Of a DNA stretch of 64,000 nucleotides, positions 1-12,251 are shown in pieces; positions within the stretch are counted from its first letter, which is position 1, and each line of letters begins with the position of its first letter. The notes below the pieces were generated by a model. The model was not told where the DNA came from, made no database searches, and saw nothing but the letters and a program-made list of their open reading frames with translations. The translations under genes and the position numbers were made by a program. Source of the DNA: Dipteronia dyeriana (lineage: Eukaryota; Streptophyta; Magnoliopsida; Sapindales; Sapindaceae); the NCBI GenBank assembly GCA_032871835.1, contig CM065297.1, positions 1,428,501 to 1,492,500 of the forward strand. The letters run 5' to 3'.

Positions 1-1162
1 ATAACTATTTTCTTCCAAATATCAAGCAAGTTAGAAGCTACAACTTGTATCTTCTCCATAGGATGTTTTGTGAGAGGGCGAAGCCGTTTCCCAACCTGGA
101 ATATGGCATAAAAAATTAAGTTCACTGAAATATATAAGCATGTGCAGAGACAGCAACCACAGACATCGTCTGAATGAATATGAACAACGTCAATTGATTT
201 TTTTTTCTTTTGCAGTCTAAAGATAACTTGGAAAATAAAAAAAGCAGGAAATAGTGACATGAGAAGGAAACACGGCACAGCACAATGAATACCAAAGACT
301 GGCTGAAATTTGAAACCATGATCATAATATTGTTATCTAACTAGTCACAAAGAGAAAAACTTCTTACAAGCCAATGCAATCATCTTCAAAAATATTTACT
401 CTAACCATAACAGAAATTCAAAACTGTGGATTTGACTTGCTAGTAAATGCACAAGGACCAACTAGATGCCACGTATCAAATAATATGGTAAATTGGAAGA
501 CCGGAAGAAATCTTTATGTGTGTGATAACACAATAACAGAAAGGTTTAGCCATCTAAAATAGTGGGTAAGACCTAGAACTATAGAGGTTGCATATTGGTG
601 ACCTTCCTAGTGACAAAAACATCAGCTATGTCACCATCGAATATCCCATTCTAAACTGAAAGATTCTGTACATTAAACCCTAGCTACAACTACAAACAAT
701 GTATATATAAAAATAAAATAAAAAAGCAAAAAGAAAAGAACTTATTCCTTACTTCTGTTAAATGTAGTTGCTTTTTAACTTTATGTCACAGCAAAACAAA
801 AAAAAAATCACAAATTATAAACCCTAGTCACAGAATTCAAACACAATAATAAAATCAAACCGAAATTCCTCTATAGCTAGTACCCTAACGAACCAGACCG
901 GTATGATCAAATAATATTTATTAGATACACTTTTTTCCTTACAATAACAATATTAATAATAACAATAATAATAATAATAAAAGAAAATATTACATACCTG
1001 AGTGGACACGAGAATGTCATACGTAACGGGAAAGGTCTTGAGCTGTTTCAAAGCGTCGACGCAACGAGACACCTCGGGTCCACCGGACGAAACGCCTTCA
1101 ACAGCGGCCGCGTCGGCCGCCTTCTTCACAGCCTCGAACAATTCCACCAGCTCTCTCTCCAT
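1..1162 (-). CDS. TFIIS: Transcription elongation factor TFIIS, N-terminal exons (partial)
   Basis: TFIIS rescues backtracked RNA polymerase II in the nucleus by stimulating cleavage of the nascent transcript. Exon 1 is 1162-998 and encodes 55 residues starting MERELVELFEAVKKAADAAA. It ends at a clean donor (CAG then GTATGT). Exon 2 starts at 95 after a CAG acceptor, runs to the window edge, and continues in phase 0 with VGKRLRPLTKHP and a helix ending LLDIWKKIV. Together these are the start of the TFIIS N-terminal (LW) domain, which binds other elongation factors. The central polymerase-binding domain and C-terminal zinc ribbon lie off the left edge. The intron (96-997) is AT-rich and shows no other gene. 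The start is the only Met fitting the family N-terminus. Family call is firm, resting on close resemblance to Arabidopsis TFIIS (RDO2). Orthology is inferred. Confidence 0.93.
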
Positions 1163-1622
1163 AGCTTCTCGAAATCCCTAACCTACCTAACGAAACCTAA
1201 ATCACCGAGAAAAATATCGAAAAGAGGGTAAGAGGCGTTCGACGATTAAAAAGAAAAGGAGAGATCTGAAGTTAGATAATAGAGATAGAGAAATACCAGA
1301 GCGTAGAAGAAGAAGAAGGAGGAGGCAGTCGCGGGAGGGTGTTGTTGTGTATTGTATGTGTGTTTGTATCTGGTCTCTCTAGGCGGTTGTGTGCAGGCTG
1401 CCTGTTTTGCGATGACTGTGCGGATCGAATGTTCGTGAATTGTGATGGTGTAGTAGATATTAGATAAATACTCCTGTTTCGTTTTTTCTTCTCTTGGGCT
1501 TGGGCTTCAAATTCTATGAAATTATGGGCTTTTAAGCTTTATCAACCTCAATCCATTTCATCCTACGAAGATGAGGTCTGATCTAGTGCGGGATCCAACA
1601 CGTTATAAGATCAACCTAATAT
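1163..1622 (-). promoter_or_regulatory. Presumed promoter and 5' UTR of TFIIS
   Basis: The 300 bases upstream of the TFIIS start codon are less AT-rich than the surroundings and hold GA/CT-rich tracts (for example the GAAGAAGAAG run near 1306-1320), as is common in plant 5' leaders. I see no convincing TATA box, which fits a housekeeping gene. Assignment is by position only. Confidence 0.4.
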
Positions 1623-2483
1623 GAGTGATAATAAAAACACCGTTTAAAAATTATATATACATCTCTTTCGTGTTAACAACTATCAAAATTTTAAAAAAAT
1701 TTATAGTTTGTAAATAAACTCCACTAAATGCCAAAAATATTCTTTATTTAATTATAATATAAATATATTTTTATAAGTATACACACCGATGTATATTATT
1801 ATATTATTTAATCAACTTTATTATTATTTAAAACTGAAAATTTTATTATTATCTTTAATTCTATCACTAATATTCTTAAAAAAAAAATCTATCACTGTTT
1901 CTTTTTAAGATTAAAACGTGCTTGAATGAAAAAAAATACAAATAATATAGAGAAAATAATTTATGATGATTTTGTTCTTCTAATAAAAATAAATTAATAC
2001 TTGTTTTTTTACAACCAACTTTGAAATTTTTTGATTCATTCTAAAGTAGTAAATTTGTATTTCCTTAAAATAAATTAAAAATATATTTAAAATTAAATTT
2101 TAAATCATAATATTATTTTGACTAAATTTGGTGTCCAAATAATATGGTAATACTCTAATCCATTTATTTAAATCGTATTATATTTGCATGATTTAAATGA
2201 ATGGATTAGAGTGTTGCCACATCATTTGGACATCATATTTGGATACCTTACTCAATTTTAAAAAAAAAATAGAAAGATTTTTTAATAATATATCCATTTA
2301 AAAGACATATAGTTTTTTTTTCACAATATATTAAAATAAGAAACCAATTAATAATTATCGATGGGTATACTTACAAATTATTTAGTCTTATTGGTAATTT
2401 TACTCAAGGGTATTTTAGAAAACATACTAAATTAGGGTGTACCGTGTATATAAATTTTTTTAGGTGTGTAAATATAGTCATTC
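1623..2483. mobile_element. Mutator-like non-autonomous element, copy A
   Basis: The left end (GAGTGATAATAAAAACACC) and the reverse complement of the right end (GAATGACTATATTTACACACC) form imperfect terminal inverted repeats. The flanking 9-mers are ACCTAATAT and ACCTAAGAG, a 7/9 match consistent with an old 9-bp target duplication. Nothing inside looks coding. The same element occurs at 55511-57034 with a perfect 9-bp duplication, and both share the inner phrase beginning TACAAACTATTTAGT or close variants. A third terminal-like stretch sits at about 2935-2962. The 9-bp duplication size suggests the Mutator superfamily. The family assignment is inference. Confidence 0.6.
2125..2248. repeat. 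Short hairpin MITE nested in copy A
   Basis: A near-perfect inverted repeat. The left arm reads TTTGGTGTCCAAAT then TACTCTAATCCATTTATTTAAATC. The right arm is its reverse complement with a few changes. The arms are about 50 bases with a short loop around 2178-2190. No coding potential. A diverged relative may lie at 11440-11560. Confidence 0.6.
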
Positions 2484-2489
2484 ACCTAA

Positions 2490-3425
2490 GAGCATATTCA
2501 ATGCAAAAACAACTTGCATATGAATTATTGTTGGCATGGTAACAATGTCAGGAGACTTACTTTCTATGTGACATAAATATGGATTTGATAGACGATCAAC
2601 TTAAAATTTGATCTTCAATATTTCTATTTTAAATAATTTTTGTTTTAATGATGTGTTCAATTTTATTTTGAATTTTTTAAAATTTTATTTCCTTAACAAA
2701 AATAGATGAAAAATTAATGTCAAATTTAAATGTTTGCTGAGTCAACCTAAAAAAAAGTTGTGCTACAGACTGTCTAAAAGTGGACGGTCATATTGACAAT
2801 GTCTAATATTTTTTTTACCATGTCAGCTTGAGGTTGAATATGTACGGCTGCATTGAAGAACAAAATTAACAGAATGTCTATTAATCCTACATGCATCTTT
2901 CTTTTCACAAACCACACTTACATACAGTTTTTATAGAGATGTAAATATCGCCACTCACCTAATAAATGTACTTCTTAAAGAAGGATGTACATGATCCGAT
3001 CCAACATGATCTATTGGATCCAATCCAATCCATTTATTTGAGGGCATGATTGGATTGTATTTGGATCTTAAATTTTGAAATTCATTAGATCGAATCAGAT
3101 CTTAGATTTCCTTGTGGAAATCTACCAATCCACATGCTCCATCAAATTAAAGGGCATAATTTATTTTGTCTTATGTAAATTAAATCAACATCGAACAAAT
3201 TTTGGATGTTATTGTATTTTGTTATGATAAATAATTATATCTTATTTCCAAAATCTTAGATGAATTTACTATGTTTGTATTTGAAACTTACACAGTTACA
3301 CTTAATGTTTATATTCTACTTTTTAAACTTAAAAATGCATAATTATGTTTTTTATTTAAAAAAAATGTTGTACTTTTTTAAGTTTAAAGTGCATAAATAT
3401 GTTGTTTTTTATTCAAACACAATTA
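2490..3425. other. AT-rich intergenic region with repeat debris
   Basis: No gene seen. At 2935-2962 there is a stretch like the end of the Mutator-like element at 1623. At 3000-3165 lies a block of repeated GATCCAATCC-type motifs in both orientations, typical of degraded hAT-type transposon ends. A short open frame at 3260-3598 is low-complexity and unlikely to be coding. Confidence 0.45.
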
Positions 3426-3429
3426 CTTT

Positions 3430-4850
3430 AAGAGATTTTTTTTATATATATATAAGGTTGTTGGGGGAATTGACCCAACATTTTATTAAAGAAAAAAGAA
3501 AGAGAATAAAACAGAACATAAAGCTAAAAAAGAAAACAGATCACCATAACCTAAAAGAAAGTTTGTTACAAAAATCATTGAAAATAAAAGGATTGTAAAA
3601 ATTCGGAGCATTCCACCACCATGTAGGAGAGACGATACTGGGGTTCATGAAAGCTAAATTATCTGCAGCTTGATTACTTCTCGATAAATGTGAGTCAAAA
3701 CAAAATCCATTTGAAAGATTAAACCCAAACACATATCCTAAGCGGAGTGCCAACGCTAAAGAACCTTACAATACCTAGAATGAAGGATATCCACTACAAA
3801 AGTAGAATCACTCTCTAACCATAACCGACACCAGCCAAAAGTCCAAGCATAATCAATAGCGTAAACGGCAGCAACTAATTCAGCCTCAAAAGCAAAGCAG
3901 ACATCAAGAGGAATAACAAAACAACCTTTAACGAAACCCCTGGATGTGCGAAAAACCCCTGCACAACCAGCAAAACCAGGACTACCAAAAGCAGCCTCGT
4001 CCGTGTTAACCTTAAGACAACTCGACGGGGGAGGACGCCAATTAATCTCTAAAATACGAGGAGCCTTGGGAGGGCGACCAGAGACATGAAGACGTTGAAG
4101 AATCTGAAGTTCATCCACTGAATTCTTCATAGTGCCAGACTGAAGAGAGTCTGCCTCGCGAACAGAACGCCAAAGCAGTGAAAGAGCGTCAACAAAGATA
4201 ATCTTGCCACCCTCAAAAGTAGATTGATTCCGGAAGAACCACACCACCCAAAAAACCGTGATGATAGAAACCTGCCAGAGAGTTTTCAGTTCAGTGCTAA
4301 ATACAAATCTCATTACCTCCTGCCAAAGGTCAAAACAAGTACCATCTAACTTAAGTTTATGGCCAAAAGTAGAGGATACAACATCCCACAATCCACGAAG
4401 AAAAGGACAGTCAAGAAAAAGACGCCTTAAGTCCTCCTCTACAGCACATCAAAACCGACAACGAGATGGAAAATATAACCTCTGGCACGAAACACAATGT
4501 CATTTTACCATGAAACAGCACCCAAATGAGGACAGAGAGAGAAAGAGGAATGAAAGACGCCCATATCTGCTTACCCCAAAACACAGAACTCCTAACCCCA
4601 GAAAGAGAGGTATACGTGGATTTACATGAAACAAAATCATCCAAGGAACATGTCCAAACTAACGAGTCCTGGATCTGTGCTAACCACCACATTCTCAATC
4701 TCATAAGCAACATCCGGGTGAGAAGTTTTAAAAGAAGTATGAATATTCCAACCCGCAACATCTGAGTAAATATCACCCACAATAGAATCCAGCGGAGGTT
4801 GTAACGAAGACCTATCATCAACCAAGTCAATCAAAGGAGATATAATCATT
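3430..4850 (-). mobile_element. LINE (non-LTR retrotransposon) 3' part, degenerate
   Basis: Read on the minus strand, 4830-4400 holds the zinc-knuckle region after the reverse transcriptase (zf-RVT), with DSLVWTCSLDDFVSCKSTY, then WGKQIWASFIP and HGKM. This is followed in other frames by the C-terminal ribonuclease H domain (4391-3756) with the phrase WRPPPSSCLKVNTDEA. The three usual acidic residues of plant LINE RNase H domains are visible: the Asp in NTDEA, the Glu in FEAEL and the Asp in ESDS. The domain continues after a frame change at 3753-3541 with SNQAADNLAFMN and WWNAP. Multiple frame changes make it a dead copy. The reverse transcriptase itself is missing, the usual result of 5' truncation on insertion. 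The 3' end is near 3430-3460, next to an A-rich stretch. Confidence 0.85.
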
Positions 4851-4859
4851 TCCTATGCA

Positions 4860-6982
4860 GTTTGTTATATTAGACACTTTATCCTCTTAATTTTAGCAAT
4901 GATCATTCTCTCTTCTAAAAAGTAAAATATTAGATATTTTACCCCTTTAGTTTGGTATGAGTTTTTATTTATTAATAATTAATATATTATTAACACATTT
5001 TCATTTATAATTCGTATTAAATATTAATATTTATATTCGAGTCTTTTTTTCTAAATATAACCGACTCAATTCGAAGTAAGACATTACTAGATTAGTAGAT
5101 AGAGAATGAGCTCTCTCTGCCACAAAGTTTATATTTGAGTTTATCATCTAGATTATAAATATATGAAATATAATTACAAAACAAGTTATAATATAATTTT
5201 TTAAGGGACAATAAGGGCAAGGCCACATATTTTTAAGTTCCAAAGCGAAAAGTAAAACAACTGAGATTGAGACTTTGAGTGAGGACTGAGGAGGATTCGA
5301 CAAGGTGACTGCAACTCAAAAAGATTGTCAAGTACACTGAGAGAAGATTGAAGAATCCACTCTTTGAGTCTTGCACCAACACGGCAAATATCAGTCGCAC
5401 GATCTGAATCAACAACATATATGATCCTTTCCATGATACTGCTCTCTCAGGGCCATTTTGGGCATTTAAAGAAACTTCAGACTTGTAAAAAGTACATTCC
5501 GAATTTGACTGGCCTCTGTAAAAAGTATATGCATAATGTATTACCGTTGTTGTCTGTTGAGAGGTGATCTTTGAAGAAGATGAAGTTTGTGGATGTTAGC
5601 TTTTCTTCGTACGGGGCCAAACTACAATTTACTCGGTATTTCTTCGGATTTCTTATTGTTATTTATAATCCACTTTCATATATACCAAAATTTTGCCATC
5701 CCTAGATGAGAACATCATGAGTGGGCTTAATTGGTAAGTTGGGCCTTATGCTCCATGTATTAAGGGTTTGGACCCATTTTAAGTGTACCCAAAATATATA
5801 TGCCAACATGCCCTACATTGGAATCGGGTCGTATCCCCTTCTATTAAACTCTGAATATTTATAATATTTCAATATATATATATCTAAATGGGAGAGTTTC
5901 ATTAATCGGTTGTAATATTTTAAAATATAAATAAATAGATGCAAATCCCTCTGAACAAGAAAGTTTCGTTAATTGGTCAGAGCCTAATAGGATCTATCAT
6001 CCGAATGTTCATTGTATACTTGTATAATATATATATATATAGTAAAACTTAAACCCCTCACGAGTCATGTGTAACGTGAGAGTTGAACCAAATGTTGGTT
6101 TTATGGAATCGTTTACCTATGTGAAATTTTAAATTAAAATATCCCAACTTTAACTCATGTAACTAGACCAAATGAGATTAACCAAGGGGGTTGTTTGTTT
6201 CTTTAGTTATAACTCTTATGTCCCATGTAAAAAGTAAAAAAAAAATTGGTTTTTATTGTATTGAAAAGGTGCTATAGTAAAGTCTTTCAATATATTTTTC
6301 ACAAATATCCTGTAACAATTAATATATTTATAATTTTATCCAAATTCAATAAAACTCTAAAAATAAAATTTATACTTGAAAAAAAATTCCAATTTTAAAG
6401 CAAACCATAACACAACCTAATCAACTCAACATGGGTGATGGTGGTGCCGTCCTTTGGGATCGGAGGAGGTCGGCCAGCATCCTGCTGTAGTCCAACGATC
6501 GAGTGATGCAACGGCAAATGTGGTAGTGGAAAGACAGACAGACAGTTAGACAGACTCGAGTGAGACAATACCGATTTGTCTTGTTTTATTGCACGATGTT
6601 CACGTTCGTTGTCGTCATGACACTCTTCATTGCATCAAATTGCGGCGCCATCATTGTCAAAAGCGACGGTCCAGAGTGCCTTGCTTCCGTTTATTTGAAC
6701 TCCAGTTCAGCACAGATGTGAGATCCTTCAATGTCGTCGACGATCCTTCCTCCCATCTTTCAAAAAATCCTTCAACATCGTCGACAACCATCCTAACTCC
6801 ACCGAAAATGTGAGATCTGGTTCAGGACCGTCAGTGCTTTATTATATCAGGACATTCAACCACAACCATACATTCACAGTGGGCTCACAGTTCCATATTA
6901 ATAAATACTCACTCATATCCGATATGTGACCGTTGTTGGACGCCCTTATTTCTTATATCAGAACCGTCATTACCAGAGAACC

Positions 6983-6983
<1 letters not shown>
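4860..6983. other. Intergenic region, mostly AT-rich, with two GC-richer patches
   Basis: No recognised gene. A GC-richer patch at about 5205-5640 includes the unrecognised frame reported separately. Another at about 6430-6830 has a short open frame (6589-6813) with no family resemblance. It could be a captured gene fragment. A small TA tract is at about 6020-6040. Confidence 0.4.
5201..5434 (-). CDS. Unrecognised short open frame, possible orphan first exon
   Basis: A 77-codon frame starting MERIIYVVDSDRATDICRVG. The first 45 or so residues look protein-like (mixed charge, a plausible amphipathic helix), while the tail is less so. I do not recognise the family. It lies in a patch of higher GC than its surroundings. 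If it is an exon, no continuation is visible to its left before the LINE relic, so it may be a gene fragment left by duplication or transposon capture. Confidence 0.2.
   Translation of the reverse strand: MERIIYVVDSDRATDICRVGARLKEWILQSSLSVLDNLFELQSPCRILLSPHSKSQSQLFYFSLWNLKICGLALIVP

Positions 6984-7058
<75 letters not shown>
6984..7058. repeat. TA dinucleotide microsatellite (about 37 repeats)
   Basis: Uninterrupted TA repeat of about 75 bases. An open frame across it (repeating Ile-Tyr) is an artefact. Confidence 0.95.
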
Positions 7059-7061
<3 letters not shown>

Positions 7062-7198
7062 GTTCGAGTGATTCAAAGTGTATGCACTTGTAAAAACTTC
7101 TTCATGATCAATAATTCAGAGTGAAAACTTTTTCATAATCAATAGTTCATATACAATACACTTATTTAAGTTTTATCGATTCGTTCCGATCTAAACGA

Positions 7199-7201
<3 letters not shown>

Positions 7202-7238
<37 letters not shown>
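7202..7238. repeat. Second TA microsatellite
   Basis: About 37 bases of TA repeat, followed by a short duplicated phrase TTTAATTATTACAATAT. Confidence 0.9.
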
Positions 7239-7241
<3 letters not shown>

Positions 7242-7259
7242 ATTATTACAATATATATA

Positions 7260-8580
7260 TATTTAATTATTACAATCAATTTGGTAATTGAGCAGAAGCA
7301 GGAGACTCGAATATATCTACTGATATAGGTGTAAGGCCGTAATAGCGGGCTAACTTTCTCATCATAAACTGTTGTTCCAAATGAGCAAGAATCATTTTGG
7401 AATAAATTACGATGATGTTTTATACTTTTATATTATCTTTGCATATTTTATATGCATTAATTAGAATCACCAAACCTTTTTATGGCTCTTCGTACTAAAA
7501 ATATAGCTGGCTGCTGGCATATTTAAATTTGCTGGTCGGCGGTCCCCACCTGTGACACATTAACTTAGTACAAATTCCATTTCCCCATAAACTTTGGACA
7601 AAATGAGTATGAAATAGAATATTATCCATGGAGAGTTTCTGATCCCATATTTAAACGTTTGATAAAGATAACATGATTCCAATTTACTATTTCATTAGTA
7701 CGAGTTTAAGGAGATAATACTTTACTGTAAATTTTAACTTTTGTTTGTTTCATACATTTTTTTAACATGTAATTGTTTCTAATAACATGTTTTTACCTTT
7801 TTTAGTAATCAAAAACTTCATATTTACTCTGTGAATATCAAATAAATAAATATTGATACTTTTATCTATATTTACTATGTTTTGACAACTAATATATAAA
7901 GGATTTTTAAAAATTCTTATTATTTTAAAGATATTGACGACATTTTTAATATTTTGATTACATTTTCTGAAATTTTAAACCTAATAATTTCTCCAAAATT
8001 AATATTTACATAAAAAGTTAGTTTAGAAGAAAAGGGTATTTATTTATAATACAACTTGCATTGAAATCGTGCCAGTTGACTAGTATCAAACGGCTTCAAT
8101 TCAATCACAACGTCACATGTATAGTTTTTTTTTTTTTTTTTTTGTTTGAATGTCATGTGTATTACTATAATATTATATGGAGAACTGAATTGATAAAGAT
8201 TTTAGATTTTGAAAAACAAATAAAATATATTTGTATTTGGATCCATCACAGAGTAGTGCATGTTTATCCAAACCTGAGTTATTTTATATATATATTTAAA
8301 AAAATAATAAATTGTACTAGATCTTAAAACAAGGACTTCAGAGAAGAAACTGTTTAACTACTAGTGTTTCGTCTTTATTGAAATCCAAAGACTAAAATAC
8401 CCTTATTATTTTTGCTTATTAACAAGAAAACCATACATCAAACAATAACAAGTTATGATAACCAGGGGCATTTTCGTCTTTACGACACCAAGTTGTGCCT
8501 GAAAGGGATAAGATATCGAGGGAATCAAATTTGGAAAAACTTTTATAAGCAAAGCGTTCGTGATGCTGATGTCTCTATGA
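7260..8580. other. Intergenic region upstream of the WRKY gene
   Basis: AT-rich sequence with no recognisable gene. An open frame at 8061-8327 spans homopolymer T and AT-rich sequence and is not credible. At 8072-8080 there is a TTGAC core and at 8628-8633 a GTCAA core. These are possible W-boxes (the WRKY-binding core) but also frequent by chance. Confidence 0.4.
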
Positions 8581-8583
8581 CTA

Positions 8584-8603
8584 CGTCACCGATCAGGACG
8601 TCA
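8584..8603. promoter_or_regulatory. Paired TGACG motifs (as-1-like) upstream of the WRKY gene
   Basis: Two copies of CGTCA (TGACG on the minus strand) at 8584-8588 and 8599-8603, in the same orientation and 10 bases apart. TGA-type bZIP factors bind paired TGACG motifs in as-1 elements, where the usual spacer is 7 bases. They lie about 860 bases upstream of the WRKY start codon in an otherwise AT-rich tract. Function is inferred. Confidence 0.35.
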
Positions 8604-8663
8604 CACGACCTCCTTTCACGCGCTCTTGTCAAAATCCGCACGCTACTTGCCAATGCTACATAA

Positions 8664-9360
8664 CTACATTGCTAACCAACATTTTTGCAATTTATTTAAA
8701 AGAATAATGGTATTATTAATAATTGTAAACACTAATAAAAAAAAAACAAGTAATATTACAATCATTAAAATTATAAACATAATTCTATGATAGATAATAT
8801 AGAAAAAACTTCTTTGTAAAAAATCTAAATTGACATTTTAAATAAATTAAACATTTAAAATATTTATCTAAATGATATTATATTTGAATTAACAACATTA
8901 TCGGTGTATGAATTTAGATAAATTTCTTTTAAAACATTACACAATATTTAATTAGAGTAATATTATATAATCCAAAAGATTAATCCAATATTCAGTTTAA
9001 AATAATATTACAAATGAATTGTTATTAATATATAAATTACGAAATAATATAGTGAATGTTATGGTAAAATAAATTAAGTACCACATTATTTGAGCTAATT
9101 TCAGAATTAATTTTCTTACAATGTCGAGCATAAGTGATTTAACTATCAATATGATTTAATCATCCATAATATTGAGTGCTATTTTTTATAGTAATACCAT
9201 AATTTTTATATATATATATATAGGAGTAATATTACTGAAATTTCATAGAATATTACTATGGAAAAGCTTCGCGTGGAAACCAGCCGCGCGTGGGGAAAAC
9301 ATCCAACCTTAATTTGGGGAATTTTCTTATGAGGTTCCTCAAACAACCTTGTCTTTATTT
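8664..9360. other. AT-rich proximal upstream region of the WRKY gene
   Basis: Mostly A/T with no gene. A CGCG-containing patch (GCTTCGCGTGGAAACCAGCCGCGCG) at about 9266-9290 stands out and holds two CGCG cores of the type bound by calmodulin-binding CAMTA factors. The motif is short, so this is only suggestive. Confidence 0.35.
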
Positions 9361-9366
9361 TCTCAC

Positions 9367-9373
9367 ATATAAA
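9367..9373 (+). promoter_or_regulatory. TATA box of the WRKY gene
   Basis: ATATAAA lies 90 bases upstream of the start codon, in sequence that becomes CT-rich downstream (9378-9405), as expected for a plant core promoter and leader. Confidence 0.6.
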
Positions 9374-9462
9374 GGGCCATCCTCTCTTGTCTTCTCTTCT
9401 TCACTAGTTGAGTACAATTTTTATTATATATATATATATTTTCCAAGAAAAAGAGAGAATTA

Positions 9463-11085
9463 ATGGAGTCTCCATGTTCTCGGCCGGAAAATATCTCTGA
9501 TCGAACCAAAGCAATCGAAGAGCTCGTTAAAGGCCGTGACTTTGCTCTCCAACTCCGACGTATCCTCAATAAATTATCATCGGAGAACAACAATGATGAT
9601 GATGGTGATGGGGTCGTCCTCGACCAAGATCTTGTGCTGAAAATATTGAGTTCATTCACAAACTCACTCTCGATATTGAAGAATTGCGGCGGCGGCGGCG
9701 GCGGTCATGGATATCAGTCCGATCATGAGGTGTCTCAGATTCAGACAAATGCTACCCACTTGAACTGGGATGGTCGCAAGTCCGAAGATTCAGGAGACAG
9801 TTCCAAGACTAGTTCAATCGTTAATAAAGATCGGAGAGGATGTTACAAGAGAAGGTAATTATAATTATCTTCTTAATACTACTAATTTTTAGTTATTAAA
9901 TTTTTTATCAGATGCCCATTTATTCAGATCAATTTTTATAATCTAATCTATTCATTTGTTTATATAGAAAACCTGATAAGTCTGCGTCGGACAGTCTGTA
10001 TATGATAAAAATTATACAAAGAAAACATTTTTTTTTACCTAGATAATTAGTTTCAAAGGGTAATTTAATAAATTCATAAGGAAAACGACTATTTTCATCA
10101 TTTTCTACGGTAATTTCCTTTTGATTTCATTACAATTATGTGTCTTATTTTATAGATCTACCTTACATTATTGGTAATACAGTAGTTGGTGTATATTGTT
10201 TTGAAGACTTTAATTACTTTTGTTTATAATTTGATTGAAATTCTTTATATGGACCTTATAAATTATATCTTTGTATATAAATGTAGACATTTATTATATA
10301 TGTATATAATTGCAATTTGATGGATTGCAGGAAGTGTTCAGATCTAGAGATAAAAGACAGTCCCAACCTAGTAGATGATGGGTATGCATGGAGAAAATAT
10401 GGACAGAAAGATATTCAAAATGCCAAGTACCCCAGGTAATTAATTCAAGAAAGAATTTAATTTGATGTCGAGTTTATTTGTTTACATTTATATATATGTT
10501 TCTTCAGAAAATGTGTAAGAATTATTATGTTAGGAAGATTAATAAAACCCTAATTGGTCCACTTTTTTTTTTTTCTGCAGGAACTACTTCAGATGCACAC
10601 ACAAGCATGATCAGGGTTGTTTGGCAACGAAGCAAGTGCAGAGAATTGAAGAGGATCCACCCTTGTACAGGACAACATATTCTGGTCGTCACAGTTGCAA
10701 GAATATACTAAAAGCCTCTCAGCTTTTTATTGATTCCAGGGATATTCATCGTAATTCTCCAATGATCAGTTTCTGTGACGATGATCACAACAACAACAAC
10801 ATCATGATCGTCAACGACAACCCCAACCCATTTCTCCCATCGTTCCCATCGTCAATAAAACAGGAGGAGTACAAGGATTCGGATCATGATATCATGACCC
10901 AAAACAATAATTACCAATCAGAATCGTCTGATCATTATATTTGGTCTCCTGATGATCATGATCATGATCATCATCAGCTGACCACTACATATGATTCATC
11001 ATCATTGTCGTATACGGACATTGGTACTGTGATGGTGGAGGATTCTGTTGCCAACTTTGACGATGATGTTTTGTTTCATTTCTAG
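9463..11085 (+). CDS. WRKY transcription factor, group III (WRKY54/70 type)
   Basis: A nuclear DNA-binding protein that recognises W-boxes. Relatives WRKY70 and WRKY54 act in salicylic-acid defence and senescence signalling. Three exons: 9463-9854, 10331-10435 and 10581-11085, giving 333 residues with phase kept at both junctions. The N-terminus has a helical region ([18 protein letters not shown]), then EDSGDSSK and RGCYKRRK, phrases typical of the WRKY70 group before the domain. The WRKYGQK heptad is intact and is followed by C-x7-C (CTHKHDQGC) and, 23 residues later, HSC. This C-x7-C-x23-HxC pattern defines group III. The second intron splits the domain after YPR, the conserved WRKY intron position. 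The C-terminal third is rich in Asp, His and Asn, with an acidic end. Upstream there is a TATA box and possible TGACG pairs. The family call is very firm. The exact orthologue is not proven. Confidence 0.95.
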
Positions 11086-11089
11086 ATAT

Positions 11090-12250
11090 AGATAGCTAGC
11101 AACTTCTTTGTAATTGTCTTTGTGTAGAAAGAATCTGCTTTAATTTTCTGCACGTAGTTTCTTAGCACTGTTGTAGTATCTTTCCTATTATTACTTTGTG
11201 TACAATATGGAATCAACATTTGATCACTTTTCTGCATGTATATCTATTTCGTACTTATCATAGATGATAATCACTCTCAAAAACTAAAATGAATCAACAG
11301 ACATAAGTACATAACATATCATTTTTACTTTTGACAATTCTTACTTCCGATGAAGAAAATAGTTATATATATGTGCGTCAATAGACATATTACATCATTT
11401 CTACATTTGACAATTCTCAGAAGAAAAAGTTCAGATATATGTATACTATTTTTTTAATATTAATTTATCTAAATTTAGTGATGAAATGATATGTCAATAT
11501 TATAATTATTGTATTAGATTTATATAATTTAAATAAATGGATTAGTGTATCATCCGAACCCTTTTTTTTTTATTATTTTCTGATTCCCGAGGTCCCAAAC
11601 AATCGTAGTAAAGAGCTATGGCACTCGTGTTACAACTTGGACGCCATATAGGACCCATAACTGTCATTGATGAATGATGACAACCAAAAACCCCAATAAA
11701 CTTCAATGTTGAATGGTCAGTAGGGGCCTTAACTTATTTAAAGCTAGCTGCACAAAAAGATGATGACATGTCGACTATTTATTGGAAAAATCTCTTGGAT
11801 ATAAAGGTTTAGTCCATTCAATTCAAAGAGATAAATTAATTAAAGGTGAGCTGTGTATGGACTATAAAGATCGGACGGATTTTTAAATTAAATGTGTGTC
11901 TACTGTGTAGTGTAATGTAGCACAAATGGACAAATCTGTGATGATAATCTGTTCAAAGTTAAACATGACTTTAAGATGTATAGTGTGTTGGAAAAAAAGC
12001 AGTTCGGAAAAGAATTAAAGAGACAAGTCATTGATAGACCCACACAGCAATGTATCTTCCAAGCAAATTCTTATCGATATCACCCGTCACCACCAAAGTT
12101 GATTTGGGTTTAATTACATTTTTTTTTTTAAAAAAAGCTGATACAATCTTGTAGGTTAGGGATATGAGGATATTAGGCTCTACGAACACCATCCTCCGAA
12201 ATACAACAATACTAATGTTTGAACTTTGAACCCTAACGGTGCTCCATCAA
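11090..12250. other. Intergenic region downstream of the WRKY gene
   Basis: 3' UTR probably to about 11220 (T-rich, with TTGTGTACAATATGG). A hairpin-like repeat at about 11440-11560, with ATTTAAATAAATGGATTAGTG, resembles the MITE at 2125. The remainder has no gene I can support. Confidence 0.4.
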
Positions 12251-12251
12251 T

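Noticed and set aside
6933..7124. Open frame with repeating Ile-Tyr
   Set aside because: It is a translation of the TA microsatellite, with no coding signal on either side.
8061..8327. 88-codon open frame upstream of the WRKY gene
   Set aside because: Crosses a T17 run and AT-rich DNA, has a Phe/Ile-rich composition, and lacks splice signals or family resemblance.
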